Assembly (NCBI GenBank): GCA_035048815.1
Contig: JAUCBN010000018.1
Span: 15,891,001 to 15,955,000, forward strand
Source of the DNA: Abelmoschus esculentus
Lineage: Eukaryota; Streptophyta; Magnoliopsida; Malvales; Malvaceae
Direction: 5' to 3'
DNA: 64,000 nucleotides
The position numbers and the translations under genes were made by a program. This document shows, piece after piece, positions 1-13,075 of the stretch. Positions within the stretch are counted from its first letter, which is position 1. The number at the start of each line of letters is the position of its first letter. The notes beneath the pieces were generated by a model. That model was not told where the DNA came from, searched no databases, and saw nothing but the letters and a program-made list of their open reading frames with translations.

Positions 1-2631
1 TTAGAAAATTCCCACTGAAAGGGTGGTATATTTATGAATTTAAAAAATTATACACCATGAAAGGTGTTGGAAAGAACCCGTGGAAGGGTTGGTAGACACA
101 TAACGAAAACAATCATAATGAGAATAATATGATAATACCATTCTAGAGAATATACAAATTTTGAGGAAACAAATATCAATTTGGAAGTAGAGGTCTTACC
201 GAGTAAGAGAGATTACCGAAGACCAAATTGGAGGCAAGGCACCAATCTTGAAGAAAGATTAGAGGAAAAAGCCGTGGAAAAAATAGAATCAAAATTAGTA
301 AACCGAGAATAAAAGGGAGGAACATGACATAAAGAATAGGGTAAAAGGCGTACATAGCATTTAAGAAACCATGGAACAAGAAAAGACTCAATGAAAAAGA
401 GCCAAACGAAACCTTTGGTGCAAACATGGAGCAAAACAAAACCTTGTGGAGGTAGTAAGCTTATCAAGGAAGCGAAACCATATCCTTTTTCACGTCTTGT
501 CTTATACACTCTAACTGGAGTGTTGAGCCATACTGCCAAAACGTCATGGCATTAGGGAAAGAAACAACAGGTCCTGTAGTATCGACATGTTTGTTGCTTT
601 TTGCCACACAAGGCAAATAAACAAATTAGAAGGTAAATAAACATAGCAAGCACAATGTCGGACGCTGAAAGAATAGAGGAAGATAGAAAAAGTACTAACA
701 AAACTTGATTGGAAAACATCCAAGGAATCGTGAACAGAAGGGTAACAATTAAACAAGAATGTTTGGTTGATGATAATACACCATAGATTGTGTTGGATAA
801 ATCCCTTATAAAGATGGTATAAACATGAAATTAACAGGAAAAATAAGATAAGCATGATATAAAACAAGAGAGAGAACCCAATAAGCGATTGTTACCAACC
901 TAGTTGGATTGGCAGTATAGAGTCACAAGAGATTTAGACAGTGCAACCTGTTTGAGAATATTACACCATGAAAGGTGTTGGGTGGATCCCTAGTTAAGGG
1001 TGGTATATTCAAAATATTAAACAATGTGTTATAAAACAGATAATAGTCCAGAATGTACAAAAAGGAGAAACATGATCTGAAAAGAATTAAGCTAAATTGA
1101 GGTATATAAATAAAAAATAAATACATATAGTAGTAAAAACTTATGATCAAACCGAAATAATTTACATGTCGATGGAGACAGAGCCAGCAAAACCACGTCA
1201 AGTTTCAGTCATCGCTAGAGAAAAAAGAAACGAATTGGAAGTATGCATTCTTGGAGTAGGTTTGAGTAGGTTTTGATTGCTTGAATCTGCCAAAACCGAA
1301 CCAATTCGGCCAGAGATGGGATTGGATCAAAAAAGATCCAATCAGGACTTGTGAATGTGATTGAGTCCTTTATCTCGGTTCTTCTAAAACGGAATAGACC
1401 AAAAAATTTGTTGAGATTATAGAGACATGGACGTACACGCCAATGCACTGTGCGATCAACCTGGAGGCGGCTGTTGCGCAACAAAACGTAAAACTGTTGA
1501 GAAATACGTGCCAAAACAACATGCTGAGGACAAGGTTCAACGTCGGTAAATTGTTCATGGTTAAGTGTAGAAGAATGTATCGCCAAAACAAAAAACCAAA
1601 CTCATAGGTGTGATGGAGAGAGATCCATAACAAACGTACGAGCATGGATCATTGATAAAGAAAACCAGCAAAACCACTGGTAAAGAAAAACCAAAAGCCA
1701 TAAAATCTAACACGCAAAAACCTGAAACATTTGTTTAAAAAGAAGCTAACCTAGAGACATAGATATGTTGGACCGATAGCCAATCCATAACCTTGTTTGT
1801 AACCATGTCGTATGATCGGAGAATCGATGAGATCGACAAAAGTGATCTCTTGGAGATGTAGACATGTAGGACCGATAGACAATCCATAATCTTGTTTAGT
1901 ATCGATGAAAACGATCTCCTGGAGACGTAGATATGTTGGACCAATAACCAATCCAAAATCTTGTGCATAACCATGTCGTGTGACCGGAGTATCGATGAGA
2001 TCGGTAGAGGCGATCTCCTGTAGACTAAAAAATCTATAGTCATTTCAGAACCCAAATATGAATTTCCTATCCAAGGGCCACATAAAATAGTGAATCAAAG
2101 TTATGGTTCCATATGGAAAATAATGGATGGAGTTCATGGGAATTAAGGAATAATAATAATAAAAAGATTAAGGGGAACAACAAGGTTCTGTTCATGCCGA
2201 AGTAAAAATCTATCCAAGAATCCTTACTAAAATAAATAACAAATACTTGTAAGATGGAAGAAGTCTGGTTAGGTTGAGACAGTACTGAGGCATACAACAT
2301 CAGATTGTAACTTGCTTGATTCATCTCTGCAACTAAGATCTCTAAGAAAGGAAGCAGACAATAAAGGAGATGGAATTGGAGAATACTAAAGGAATCTCCA
2401 GATCTCTTACCTGAGAGGCAGCCGGATGTTATATTGATGAAGATTATTACATCATCTATGATGTTATATTGATCCCTTCTCAAGGGTGGTAATTGTGTAG
2501 CAACGATCAAGGGAGGAGAGGATCGGTGGAGAGGGACGGTGGAGGCGGCAAAAGACATGAAAGGGAAAAGAGGGAAGAGGGGGTGAGAGAGGGAGGGGAG
2601 AGGAGAGGAGAGAAAAAACAATATCCCGTTC
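1..2631 (-). mobile_element. LINE copy D, 5' leader only (continues left of the window)
   Basis: This stretch is nearly colinear with 60424-63361 (LINE copy C) and with 40980-43342 (copy B), so it is the 5' leader of the same minus-strand L1-type LINE. Its 3' coding part lies outside the window. The 5' end is a pyrimidine-rich start on the minus strand (purine-rich 2515-2612 on the plus strand) that abuts the satellite at 2632. Copy D lacks about 307 bp that C has, and the join sits between two GATC sequences near 2503. I see no recognisable protein domain here. Short open frames such as 2067-2633 are lineage debris. Several paired hairpin modules lie within it (near 11-92, 963-1000 and 2450-2490). 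Confidence 0.8.
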
Positions 2632-3073
2632 AATCCGTTCGAATTTTAACCGTGTAAAAAGCTGAAAGTTTTAGATTAATCTGTATAATTTTGTTTAAAA
2701 GCCATAATTAACTATTTGAACTCATAAAATTTGGTTTAATAACATTTGGTTGTCGTTTTGTTGCGATTAAAACGTGCTTGCTAATTAACTATCTGTTTAA
2801 TTTTGTTCAAAAGCCCATAATTAACTATTTGAACTCTTAAAATTTTATTTAATAACATTTGGTTGTCGTTTTGTTGGGATTAAGAAGTGTTTGTCTAAAT
2901 GAGATTTATGGAGAATCTGTTCAAATTTTAATAGAGTAAAAAGCTGAAAATTTTAGTTTAATCTGTATATTTTTGTCCAAAAGTCCTTGATTAACTATTT
3001 GAACTCATAAAATTTAATTAAGTAACATTTGGTTGTCGTTTTATTGGGATTAAAACGTGCTTGCCTAAATGGG
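2632..3073. repeat. Short AT-rich satellite remnant next to LINE D
   Basis: About 2.5 monomers of the same ~170 bp satellite seen at 6429-28079. The remnant begins with the 16 bp target-site sequence AATCCGTTCGAATTTT. An internal monomer deletion near 2775, where 'gtgcttg' is joined straight to 'ctaattaac', also occurs at about 43490 and 63508. This shows that the three remnants descend from one ancestor by segmental duplication. The satellite stops at 'taaatggg' and the 33 bp array starts directly. Confidence 0.85.
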
Positions 3074-6000
3074 CGTATACCGTGATGGACGACCCCTCTC
3101 TTTGAGCATATTTCGTGGTGAATGGCCCTTTTCTTCTAGTTCATGGCATAATGAATGGTTTCTCTTTTTGAGCGCATGTCGTGATGGACGCCCCTTTTCT
3201 TCTAGTGCATGGCATAATGAATGGTCCCTCTTTTTGAGCACATGTCGTGATGGACGACCCCTCTTTAAGCATATGTTGCCATGAATAACCCCTCTTTTCG
3301 AGTGCATGTCATAATGAACGGTCTCTCTCTTTGAGCGTATGGCGCGATGAATGACCCCTCTCTTTGATTGCATCTCATGATGAACAGTTCCTCTCCTTGA
3401 GCGTATACCGTGATGGATGACCCCTATCTTTGAGCGTATATCGCGATAAATGACCCCTTTCTTCGTGTGCAAGTCATAATGAACGGTCTCTCCCTTTGAG
3501 CATATATCGTGATGGACGACCCCTCTTTGAGAATTTGTCGCCGTGAAAGACCCCTTTCTTCGAGTGCATGTCATAAAGAACGGTCCCTCTCTTTGACCGT
3601 ATGCCGTGATGGACGACCCATCTCTTTGAGCGTATGTCATATTGAACGGGCCATTACTTATTGCATATACCATGATGGTTGACCCCTCTCTTTGAGAGTA
3701 AGTCACAGTAAATGACCCATCCCTTCGAGCAAATGTCAAAATAAACGATCCCTCTCTTTGAGATTATACCGTGATGGATGACTCATTTCTTTGAGCGTAT
3801 GCCACGGTGAATGACACCTCTCTTCAACCGTATGTCATAATGAACGGTCCCTCTCTTTGAGCGTATGACGTGATGGAAGACCCTTCTCTTTGAGCGTATG
3901 TCATCTCTATTCGAGCGTATGTCACAATGAATGGTCCCTCTCTTTGAGCGTATACCGTGATCAATGACCCTTCATTTTGAGCGTATGTTGCGATTAATGA
4001 CTTCTCTTCGAGTTCCTGTCATGGTGAACGGTCCCTCTCTTTGAGCATATACCGTGATGGACGACCCCTCCCATTGAGTGTATGTCGCGATGAATAACCC
4101 CTCTCTTCGAGTGCATGTCATAGTGAACGGTCTCTTTCTTAGAGCGTGTACCGTGATGGACGACCCTTCTCTTTGAGAGTATGTCACGGTGAATGACCCC
4201 TCTCTTTGAGCGTATGTCATGGTGAACGGTCCCTTTCTTAGAGCATACACCGTGGTGGACGAACCCACTCTTTGAGCGTATGTCGTGATGAATGACCCTT
4301 CTCTTCGAGCATATGTCATATCAAACGCTCCCTCTCTTTGAGCATATACCGTGACGAACGACCCCTCTCTTCTAGCGTATGTCATGATGAATGACCCATC
4401 ACTTCGAGTGCATAACATAATGAACGACCCCTCTCTTTAAGCATATAACGTGATTGATGACCCCTCTCTTTGTGCGTATGTTGCAATGAATGACCACTCT
4501 CTTTGAGTGCATATAATGGTGAACGGTCCCTCTCTTTAAGCGTATACCGTGACGGACGACCCATCTCTTTGGGCGTATGTTGCGATGAATGACCCCTCTC
4601 TTCGAGTGCATGTCATAGTGAACGGTCCCCATCTAAGTGTGAAGACCGTGATGGACGATCCCTCTCTTTAAGCATATATCGCGGTGAATAACCCATCTCT
4701 TCTAACGTACGTCATAATGAACGATCCCTCTCTTTGAGCGTATGCCATGATGGATGACCCCTCTCTTTGAATGTTTTTCGCGATGAATGACCCCTCTCTT
4801 GAGTGCATATCATGGTGAACGGTCCCACTCTTTTAGCATATACCGTGATGGACGACCCCTCTATTTTATCATATGTCAAGGTGAATGATCTCTCTCTTTG
4901 AGCTTATGTCACGAGGAATGACCCCGCTCTTCAAGTGCATGTCATAATGAACGATCCCTCTCTTTGAGCATATACCGTGATCGAGACATACGCTCAAAGA
5001 GACGGGTTTTCCATCATGTATTTGCTCTAAGAAAGGGTCACTCTCCTTGAGCGTATGCCGTGATGGACGACCACTCTTTTTGAGAGTATGTCGCGATAAA
5101 TAACCCCTTTGTTCGAGTGTCTATCTTGGTGAAAGGTCCCTCTCTTTGAGCATATACCGTGATGGACGACCCCTCTCTTTGAGCGTATGTCGCGATGAAT
5201 GACCTATCTCTTTGAGTACATGTCATAATGAACGGTCCCTGTCTTTGAGCGTATACCGTGATCAGTGACCCCTCTTTAGCGTATGTTGTGATGAATGACG
5301 CCTCTCTTCGAGTGCATGTCATAATGAACAATCCCTTTCTTAGAGCATGTACCGTGATGGATAACCCCTCTCTTTGAGTGTATGTCGCAATAAATGACCC
5401 CTCTCTTCGAGTGTATGTTATAATGAACGGTCCCTCTCTTTGAGAGTATACAGTGATGGACGACACCTCTCTTTGAGCGTATGTCGCGATATATGACCCC
5501 TCCCTTCGAGTGCATTTCATAATAAATGGTCCCTTTCTTAGACCGTATACAGTGTTGGATGACCCCTCTCTTTGAGCTTATGTCGCGATGAATGACCCCT
5601 CTCTTCGAGTGCATGTCATAGTGAATGGACCTTTTCTTAGAGATTATACCGTGATGGATGATCCCTCTCATTGAGCATATATCGCGATGAAAGACTCCTC
5701 TCTTTGACTGCATGTCATAGTGAACGGTCCCTTTCTTAGAGCGTATACCGTGATGGACGAGCCATCTCTTTGAGCGTATATCGTGATAAATGACCCCTTT
5801 CTTCGAGCATATGTCATAATGAACGGTCCCTCTCTTTGAGCGTTTTTCGCAATGAATGACCCCTCTCTTCGAGTGCATGTCAGGATGAACATTCTCTCTC
5901 TTTGAGCGTATGTCGCGATATTTGACCCCTCTCTTCGAGTGCAAGTCATAATTAATGGTCCCTTTCTTAGAGCGTATACCGTGATGGACAACCCCTCTCT

Positions 6001-6214
6001 TTGAGCGTATGTCGCAATTAATGACCCCTCTCTTTGAGTACATGTCAGTGAATGGTCTTTTTCTTAGAGCGTTTACCGTGATGGACGACACCTCTCGTTG
6101 AGTGTATGTCACAATGAATGACCCCTCTCTTCGAGTGTATGTCATAGTGAATGGTCCCTTAGAGTGTATACCGTGAGGGACGAACCCTCTCTTTGAGCGT
6201 ATGTCGCGATGAAT
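3074..6214. repeat. 33 bp / 99 bp higher-order tandem array (block D)
   Basis: Tandem array of three alternating 33 bp subunits. One carries 'cgtataccgtgatggac', one 'cgtatgtcgcgatgaatg' and one 'tgcatgtcataatgaacg', and each is followed by a 'ccctctctt' tract. The trimer period is 99 bp (for example, 'attatacc' at 5643 against 'cgtatacc' at 5742). Because 33 is a multiple of 3 and the consensus has no stop in any minus-strand frame, long repetitive ORFs (up to 289 residues) appear on the minus strand. No start context, promoter or known domain supports coding. It is clearly richer in G+C than the neighbouring satellite. Confidence 0.9.
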
Positions 6215-6428
6215 AGGGGATAATGAAGGCTAAGGAAAACGAGAATAAGTTTGAAGAAGACCTCAAAACTCAAATATCCTCGAATTCTCTCCTTAACTGT
6301 TGTTTTAATTCTTATCTTTACTCTCCCTTAAATGGTGATAATGAAGGCTATCATTGCATGTCTTCTCTTTCTTGCTTGCAGAAACTGACAACCTTAAAAT
6401 GATGTAAAGGCTCTCTTGAGAGCCTTAA
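6215..6428. other. Spacer homologous to 47426-47640, between 33 bp array and 170 bp satellite
   Basis: Non-tandem sequence of about 215 bp that also follows the equivalent array at 47426-47640 ('gataatgaaggctaagg', 'cccttaaatggtgataatga', 'aaaatgatgtaaag'). At 47640 the sequence continues into retroelement-like DNA. Here it stops at 'gagagcctta' and passes directly into the satellite. I recognise no gene in it. It probably derives from the edge of a decayed LTR element. Confidence 0.6.
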
Positions 6429-9400
6429 GATTAATCTGTATAATTTTTTTAAAACACCTTTAATTAACTATTTGAACTCATAAAATTTAATTTAATAAAA
6501 TTTGGTTATTATTTTGATGCGATTAAAACGTGCATGTCTAAATGGGCTTTATAGAGATTCCGTTCGAATTTTAACCGAGTAAAAAGCTGAAAATTTGAGA
6601 TTAATCTGTATAATCTTGTTAAAACACCAATAATTAACTATTTGTACTCATAAAATTTAATTTAATAACATTTGGTTATCGTTTTGATGCGATTAATATG
6701 GGCATGCCTAAATATGCTCTATAGAGAATCCGTTCGAATTTTAACCGAGGAAAAACCTTAAAATTTGAGATTAATCTTTATAATTTTGTTCAAAAGCCCA
6801 TAATTAAATATTTAAACTCATAAAATTTGATTTAATAACATTTGGTTGTCGTTTTGTTGAGATTAAAACGTGCATGTCTAAATGGGCTTTATAGAGAATC
6901 CGTTCGAATTTTAACCGAGGAAAAACCTTAAAATTTGAGATTAATCTATATAATTTTGTTCAAAAGCCCATAATTAAATATTTAAACTCATAAAATTTGA
7001 TTTAATAACATTTGGTTGTCGTTTTGTTGGGATTAGAACGTGCATGTCTAAACGGGTTTTATAGAGATTCTGTTATAACTTTAACCGAGTAAAATTCTAA
7101 TAATTTCATATTAATCTATATAATTTTGTTCAAAAGCTAATAATTAAATATTTAAAATCATAAAATTTGATTTTTATTAAAATTTGGTTTTCGTTTTGAT
7201 GCGATTAAAACGTGCATGTCTAAATGGGCTTTATAGAGACTCCGTTCAAATTTTAACCGGGTAAAAAGATAAAAATTTGAGATGAATCTGTATAATTTTG
7301 TTCAAAAGCCTATAATCAACTATTTGAACTCATAAAATTTAATAACATTTGGTTTTCGTTCGAATTGTGCTCTATAGAGAATCCGTTCGAATTTTAACCG
7401 AGTAAAAACATCAAAATTTGAGATTAATCTGTATAATTTTGTTCAAAAGCCCATAATTAAATAATTAAACTCATAAAATTTGATTTAGTAACATTTGATT
7501 GTAGTTTTGTTGGGATTAAAACGTACATGTCTAAACGGGCTTTATAGAGATTCCGTTCTAACTTTAACCGAGTAAAATTCTGAAAATTTTATATTAATCT
7601 GTATAATTTTGTTCAAAAGCTAATAATTAAATATTTGAAATCATAAAATTTGATTTTAATAAATTTAGTTTGTCGTTTTGATGCGATTAAAACGTGTATG
7701 TCTAAATGGGCTTTATAGAGATTTCGTTTGAATTTTAATCGAGTAAAAAGATGAAAATTTGAGATTAATCTGTATAATTTTGTTCAAAAGCCTATAATCA
7801 TCTATTTGAACTCATAAAATTTAATTTAATAACATTTGGTTGTCGTTTTGATGCGATTAATACGAGCATGTCTAATTGTGCTCTATAGAGAATCTGTTCG
7901 AATTTTAACCGAGTAAAAACCTTAAAATTTGAGATTAATCTGTATAATTTTGTTTAAAAGCCCATAATTTAATATTTAAACTCATAAAATTTGATTTAAT
8001 AACATTTGGTTGTCATTTTGTTGGGATTAAAACGTGCATGTCTAAACGGGTTTTATAGAGATTCCGTTCTAACTTTAACCAAGTAAAATTCTGAAAATTT
8101 AAGATTAATCTGTATAATTTTATTCAAAAGCTAATTATGAAATATTTGAAATCATAAAATTTGATTTTTAATAAAATTTGGTTGTCGTTTTGATGCGATT
8201 AAAACGTGCATGTCTAAATGGGTTTTATAGAGATTTCGTTCGAATTTTAACCGGGTAAAAAGCTGAAAAATTGAGATTAATCTATATAATTTTGTTCAAA
8301 AGCCTATAATCAACTATTTGAACTCATAAAATTTAATTTAATAACATTTGGTTGTCGTTTTGATGCGATTAATACGAGCATGTATAAATGTGCTCTATAG
8401 AGAATCCGTTCGAATTTTAACCGAGTAAAAACCTTAAAATTTGAGATTAATCTGTATAATTTTGGTCAAAAGCCCATAATTAAATATTTAAACACATAAA
8501 ATTTGATTTAATAACAATTGGTTGTCGTTTTGTTAGGATTAAAACGTGTATGTCTAAACGGGCTTTATAGAGATTCCGTTTTAACTTTAACCGAGTAAAA
8601 TTCTGAAAATGTCAGATTAATCTGTATAATTTTGTTCAAAAGCTAATAATTAAATATTTGAAAACATAAAATTTGATTTTAATAAAATTTGGTTGTCGTT
8701 TTGATGCGATTAAAACGTGCATGTCTAAATGGGCTTTATAGAGAATTCGTTCGAATTTTAAACGAGTAAAAAGCTGAAAATTTGAGATTAATCTGTATAA
8801 TTTTGCTCACAAGACTATAATTCACTATTTTAACTCATAAAATTTAATTTAATAACATTTGGTTATTGTTTTGATGCGATTAATACGAGCATGTCTAAAT
8901 ATGCTCTATAGAGAATCCGTTCGAATTTTAACCGAGTAAAAACCTTAAAATTTGAGATTAATCTGTATAATTTTTTTCAAAAGCTAATAATTAAATTTTT
9001 GAAATCATAAAATTTGATTTTAATAAAATTTGGTTGTCGTTCTAATGCGATTAAAGCGTGTATGTCTAAATTGACTTTATAGAGATTCTGTTTGAATTTT
9101 AACCGAGTAAAAAGCTGAAAATTTGAGATTAATCTGAATAATATTGTTCAAAAGCCTATAATCAACTATTTGAACTCATAAAATTTAATTTAATAACATT
9201 TTGTTATCGTTTTGATGCGATTAATACGAGCATATCTAAATGTGTTCTATAGAGAATCCGTTCGAATTTTAACTGAGTAAAAACCTTAAAATTTGAGATT
9301 AATCTGTATAATTTTGGTCAAAAGCCCATAATTAAATATTTAAACACATAAAATTTGATTTAATAACAATTGGTTGACGTTTTGTTAGGATTAAAACGTG

Positions 9401-12400
9401 TATGTCTAAACGGGCTTTATAGAGATTCCGTTCTAACTTTAACCGAGTAAAATTCTGAAAATTTCAGATTAATCAGTATAATTTTGTTCAAAAGCCTATA
9501 ATTAACTATTTGAACTCATAAAATTTAATTTAATAACATTTGTTTGTCGTTTTTATGTGATTAATACGAGCATGTCTAAATATGCTCTATAGAGAATCCG
9601 ATCGAATTTTAACAGAGTAAAAACCTTAAAATTTGAGATTAATCTGTATTAATTTGTTCAAAAGCCCATAATTAAATATTTAAACTCATAAAATTTGATT
9701 TAATAACATTTGGTTGTCATTTTGTTGGGATTAAAACGTGTATGTCTAAACGGGATTTTTAGAGATTCCGTTCTAATTTTAACTGAGTAAAATTCTGAAA
9801 ATTTTAGATTAATCTGTATAATTTTTTTTCAGAAACTAATAATTAAATATTTGAAATCATAAAATTTATTTTAATAAAACTTGGTTATCGTTTTGATGTG
9901 ATTAAAACGTACATGTCTAAATGGGCTTTATAGAGATTCTGTTCGAATTTTAACCGAGTAAAAAGCTGAAAATTTGAGATTAATCTGTATAATTTTGTTC
10001 AAAAGCCTATAATTAACTATTTGAACTCATAAAATTTAATTTAATAACATTTGGTTATCGTTTTGATGCGATTAATACGAGCATGTCTAAATGTGCTCTA
10101 TAGAGAATCCGTACGAATTTTAACCGAGTAAAAATCTTAAAATTTGAGATTAATCTGTATAATTTTGTTCAAAAGCTCATAATTAAATATTTAAACACAT
10201 AAATTTTGATTTAATAACATTTAGTTGTCGTTTTGTTGGGACTAAAACGTGCATCTCTAAACGGGCTTTATAGAGATTCTGTTCTAATTTTAACCGAGTA
10301 AAATTTTGAAAATTTCAGATTAATCTATATAATTTTGTTCAAAAGCTAATAATTAAATATTTGAAATCATAAAATTTGATTTTAATAAAATTTGGTTGTC
10401 GTTTTGATGCGATTAAAACGTGCATGTCTAAATGGGCTTTATAGAGATTCCGTTCGAATTTTAACCGAGTAAAAAGCTGAAAATTTGAGATTAATCTGTA
10501 TAATTTTGATCAAAAACCTATAATTAACTATTTGAACTCATAAAATTTAATTTAATAACATTTGGTTGTCGTTTTAATGCGATTAATACGAGCATATCTA
10601 AATGTGCTCTATAGAGAATCCGTTCGAATTTTAACCGAGTAAAAACCTTAAAATTTTAGATTAATCTGTATAATTTTGTTCAAAAGCCCATACTTAAATA
10701 TTTAAACACATAAAATTTGATTGAATAACATTTGGTTGTCGTTTTGTTGGGATTAAAACGTGCACGTCTGAACGGGCTTTATAGAGACTCTATTCTAATT
10801 TTAACCGAGTAAAATTCTGAAAATTTCAGATTAATCTGTGTAATTTTATTCAAAAGCTAATAATTAAATATTTTAAATCATAAAATTTGATTTTTAATAA
10901 AATTTGGTTGTCGTTTTGATGCGATTAAAACATGCATGTCTAAATAGGCTTTATAGAGATTCTGTTTGAATTTTAACCGAGTAAAAAGCTGAAAATTTGA
11001 GATTAATCTGTATAATTTTGTTCAAAAGCCTATAATTAACTATTTGAACACATAAAATTTAATTCAAAAACATTTGGTTGTTGTTTTGATGCGATTAATA
11101 CGAGTATGTCTAAATATGCTCTATAGAGAATCCGTTCGAATTTTAACCGAGTAAAAATCTTAAAATTTGAGATTAATCTGTATAATTTTTTTCAAAAGCC
11201 CATAACTAAATATTTAAACACATAAAATTTAATTTAATAACATTTGGTTGTTGTTTTGTTGGGATTAAAACGTGCATGTGTTAACGGGCTTTATAGAGAT
11301 TCTGTTCTAATTTTAACCGAGTAAAATTCTTAAAATTTCAGATTAATCTGTATAATTTTGTTCAAAAGCTAATAATTAAAAATTTGAAATCATAAAATTT
11401 GATTTTTAATAAAATTTGGTTGTCGTTTTGATGGGATTAAAACGTGCATGTCTAAATGGGCTTTATAGAGATTCCGTTCGAATTTTAACCGAGTAAAAAG
11501 CTGAAAATTTGAGATTAATCTGTATAATTTTGTTCAAAAGCCTATAATTAACTATTTGAACTCATAAAATTTAATTTAATAACATTTGGTTGTCGTTTTG
11601 ATGCGATTAATACGAGCATGTCTAAATGTGCTCTATAGAGAATCCGTACGAATTTTAACCGAGTAAAAATCTTAAAATTTGAGATTAATCTGTATAATTT
11701 TGTTCAAAAGCTCATAATTAAATATTTAAACACATAAATTTTGATTTAATAACATTTAGTTGTCGTTTTGTTGGGACTAAAACGTGCATCTCTAAACGGG
11801 CTTTATAGAGATTCTGTTCTAATTTTAACCGAGTAAAATTCTGAAAATTTCAGATTAATCTATATATTTTTGTTCAAAAGCTAATAATTAAATATTTGAA
11901 ATCATAAAATTTTATTTTACTAAAATTTGGTTGTCGTTTTGATGCGATTAAAACGTTCATGCCTAAATGGGTTTTATAGAGATTCGGTTCGTATTTAAAC
12001 TCAGTAAAAAGCTGAAAATTTGAGATTAATCTGTATAATTTTGTTCAAAAGCCTATAATCAACTATTTGAAATCATAAAATTTGATTTAATAACTTTTGG
12101 TTGTCGTTTTGTTGCGATTAATATGAGCATGTCTAAATGTGCTCTATAGAGAATTCGTTCGAATTTTAACCGAGTAAAAACCTTAAAATTTGATATTAAT
12201 CTGTATAATTTTGTTCAAAAGCCTATAATAAACTATTTGAACTCATCAAAATTTAATTGAATAACATTTGGTTGTCGTTTTGATGCGATTAAAACGAGCA
12301 TGTCTAAATGTGCTCTATAGAGAATACGTTCGAATTTTAACCGAGTAAAAAGCTAAAAATTTGCGATTAATCTGTATAATTTTGTTCAAAAGCCCATAAT

Positions 12401-13020
12401 CAAGTATTTGAACTTATAAAATTTGATTTTATAACATTTTGGTTGTCGTTTTGTTCTGATTAAAACGTGCATGTCTAAATGGGCTTTATAAAGAATCCGT
12501 TCTAATTTTAACCGAGTAAAAATCTAAAAAATTGAGATTAATCTGTGTAATTTTGTTCAAAAGGTCATAATCAAGTATTTGAACTCATAAAATTTGATTT
12601 AATAACATTTTCGTTGTCATTTTGTTGTGATTAAAACGTTCATGTCTAACTAGGCTTTATAGAGAATTCGTTCTGATTTTAACCGAGTAAAATTCTGAAA
12701 ATTTGAGATTAATCTGTATAATTTTGTTCAGAAGCTAATAATTAATTACTTGAAATCATAAAATTTGATTTAATAACATTTGGTTGTCGTTTTGCTGGGA
12801 TTAAAATGTACATGTCTAAATGGTCTTTATAGAAAATCCGTTTGAATTTTAACCGAGTAAAAATCTGAAAATTTGAGATTAATTTGTATAATTTTGTTCA
12901 AAAGCTAATAATTAATTATTTGAAATCATAAAATTTGATTTAATAACTTTTGGTTGTTGTTTTGTTGCGATTAAAACGTGCATGTATAAATGGGATTTAT
13001 AGAGAATACGTTCGAATTTT
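6429..13020. repeat. ~170 bp AT-rich satellite array organised in 511 bp trimers
   Basis: Tandem monomers of about 170 bp. The block 'ttaatctgtataatttt' recurs at 6431, 6601, 6771, 6941, 7111 and so on. Each monomer contains 'cgaattttaaccgagtaaaa', 'ttgttcaaaagc', 'actcataaaattt' and 'aaaacgtgcatgtctaaa'. Three monomer classes alternate. The class with 'aatacgagcatg' and 'gtgctctatagag' recurs at 7861, 8373, 8884, 10076, 10587, 11099, 11611 and 12122, giving a higher-order period of 511-512 bp. It is out of phase only at 9225 and 9565, where it comes after two monomers. The length and organisation are typical of plant (peri)centromeric satellites, but centromere function is inference only. 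I see no genes. Confidence 0.93.
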
Positions 13021-13061
13021 TTTTGAGGGAAATGACCTCATTAAAAAACCCTATAGCCAAA

Positions 13062-13075
13062 CACCCCGAGAGGTG
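13062..13075 (-). promoter_or_regulatory. 3' UTR hairpin of LINE A
   Basis: On the minus strand CACCT-CTCG-GGGTG forms a 5 bp stem (last pair T-G) with a 4 nt loop, about 45 nt from the 3' end of the element. The same stem occurs in copies B (36578-36593) and C (56564-56579) with a different loop. A role as a reverse-transcriptase recognition structure is inference. Confidence 0.5.

Noticed and set aside
2067..2633. 188-residue minus-strand ORF at the LINE D 5' end
   Set aside because: It arises partly from the 307 bp deletion that fuses two leader parts, and the frame is different in copies B and C. Low-complexity S/P/L-rich start, no domain.
3069..3284. Plus-strand ORF at the start of the array
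   Set aside because: A repeat frame (VYRDGRPLSLS type) that begins in the satellite/array junction. No support as a gene.
5276..6145. Minus-strand ORF of 289 residues in the 33 bp array
   Set aside because: Periodic 11-residue repeats in all minus frames follow from the 33 bp unit. There is no promoter, domain or non-repetitive part, and homologous arrays have different stops.
3074..6214. CRISPR-like array of 33 bp repeats
   Set aside because: The 33 bp units are contiguous and all similar, with no unique spacers and no cas genes.
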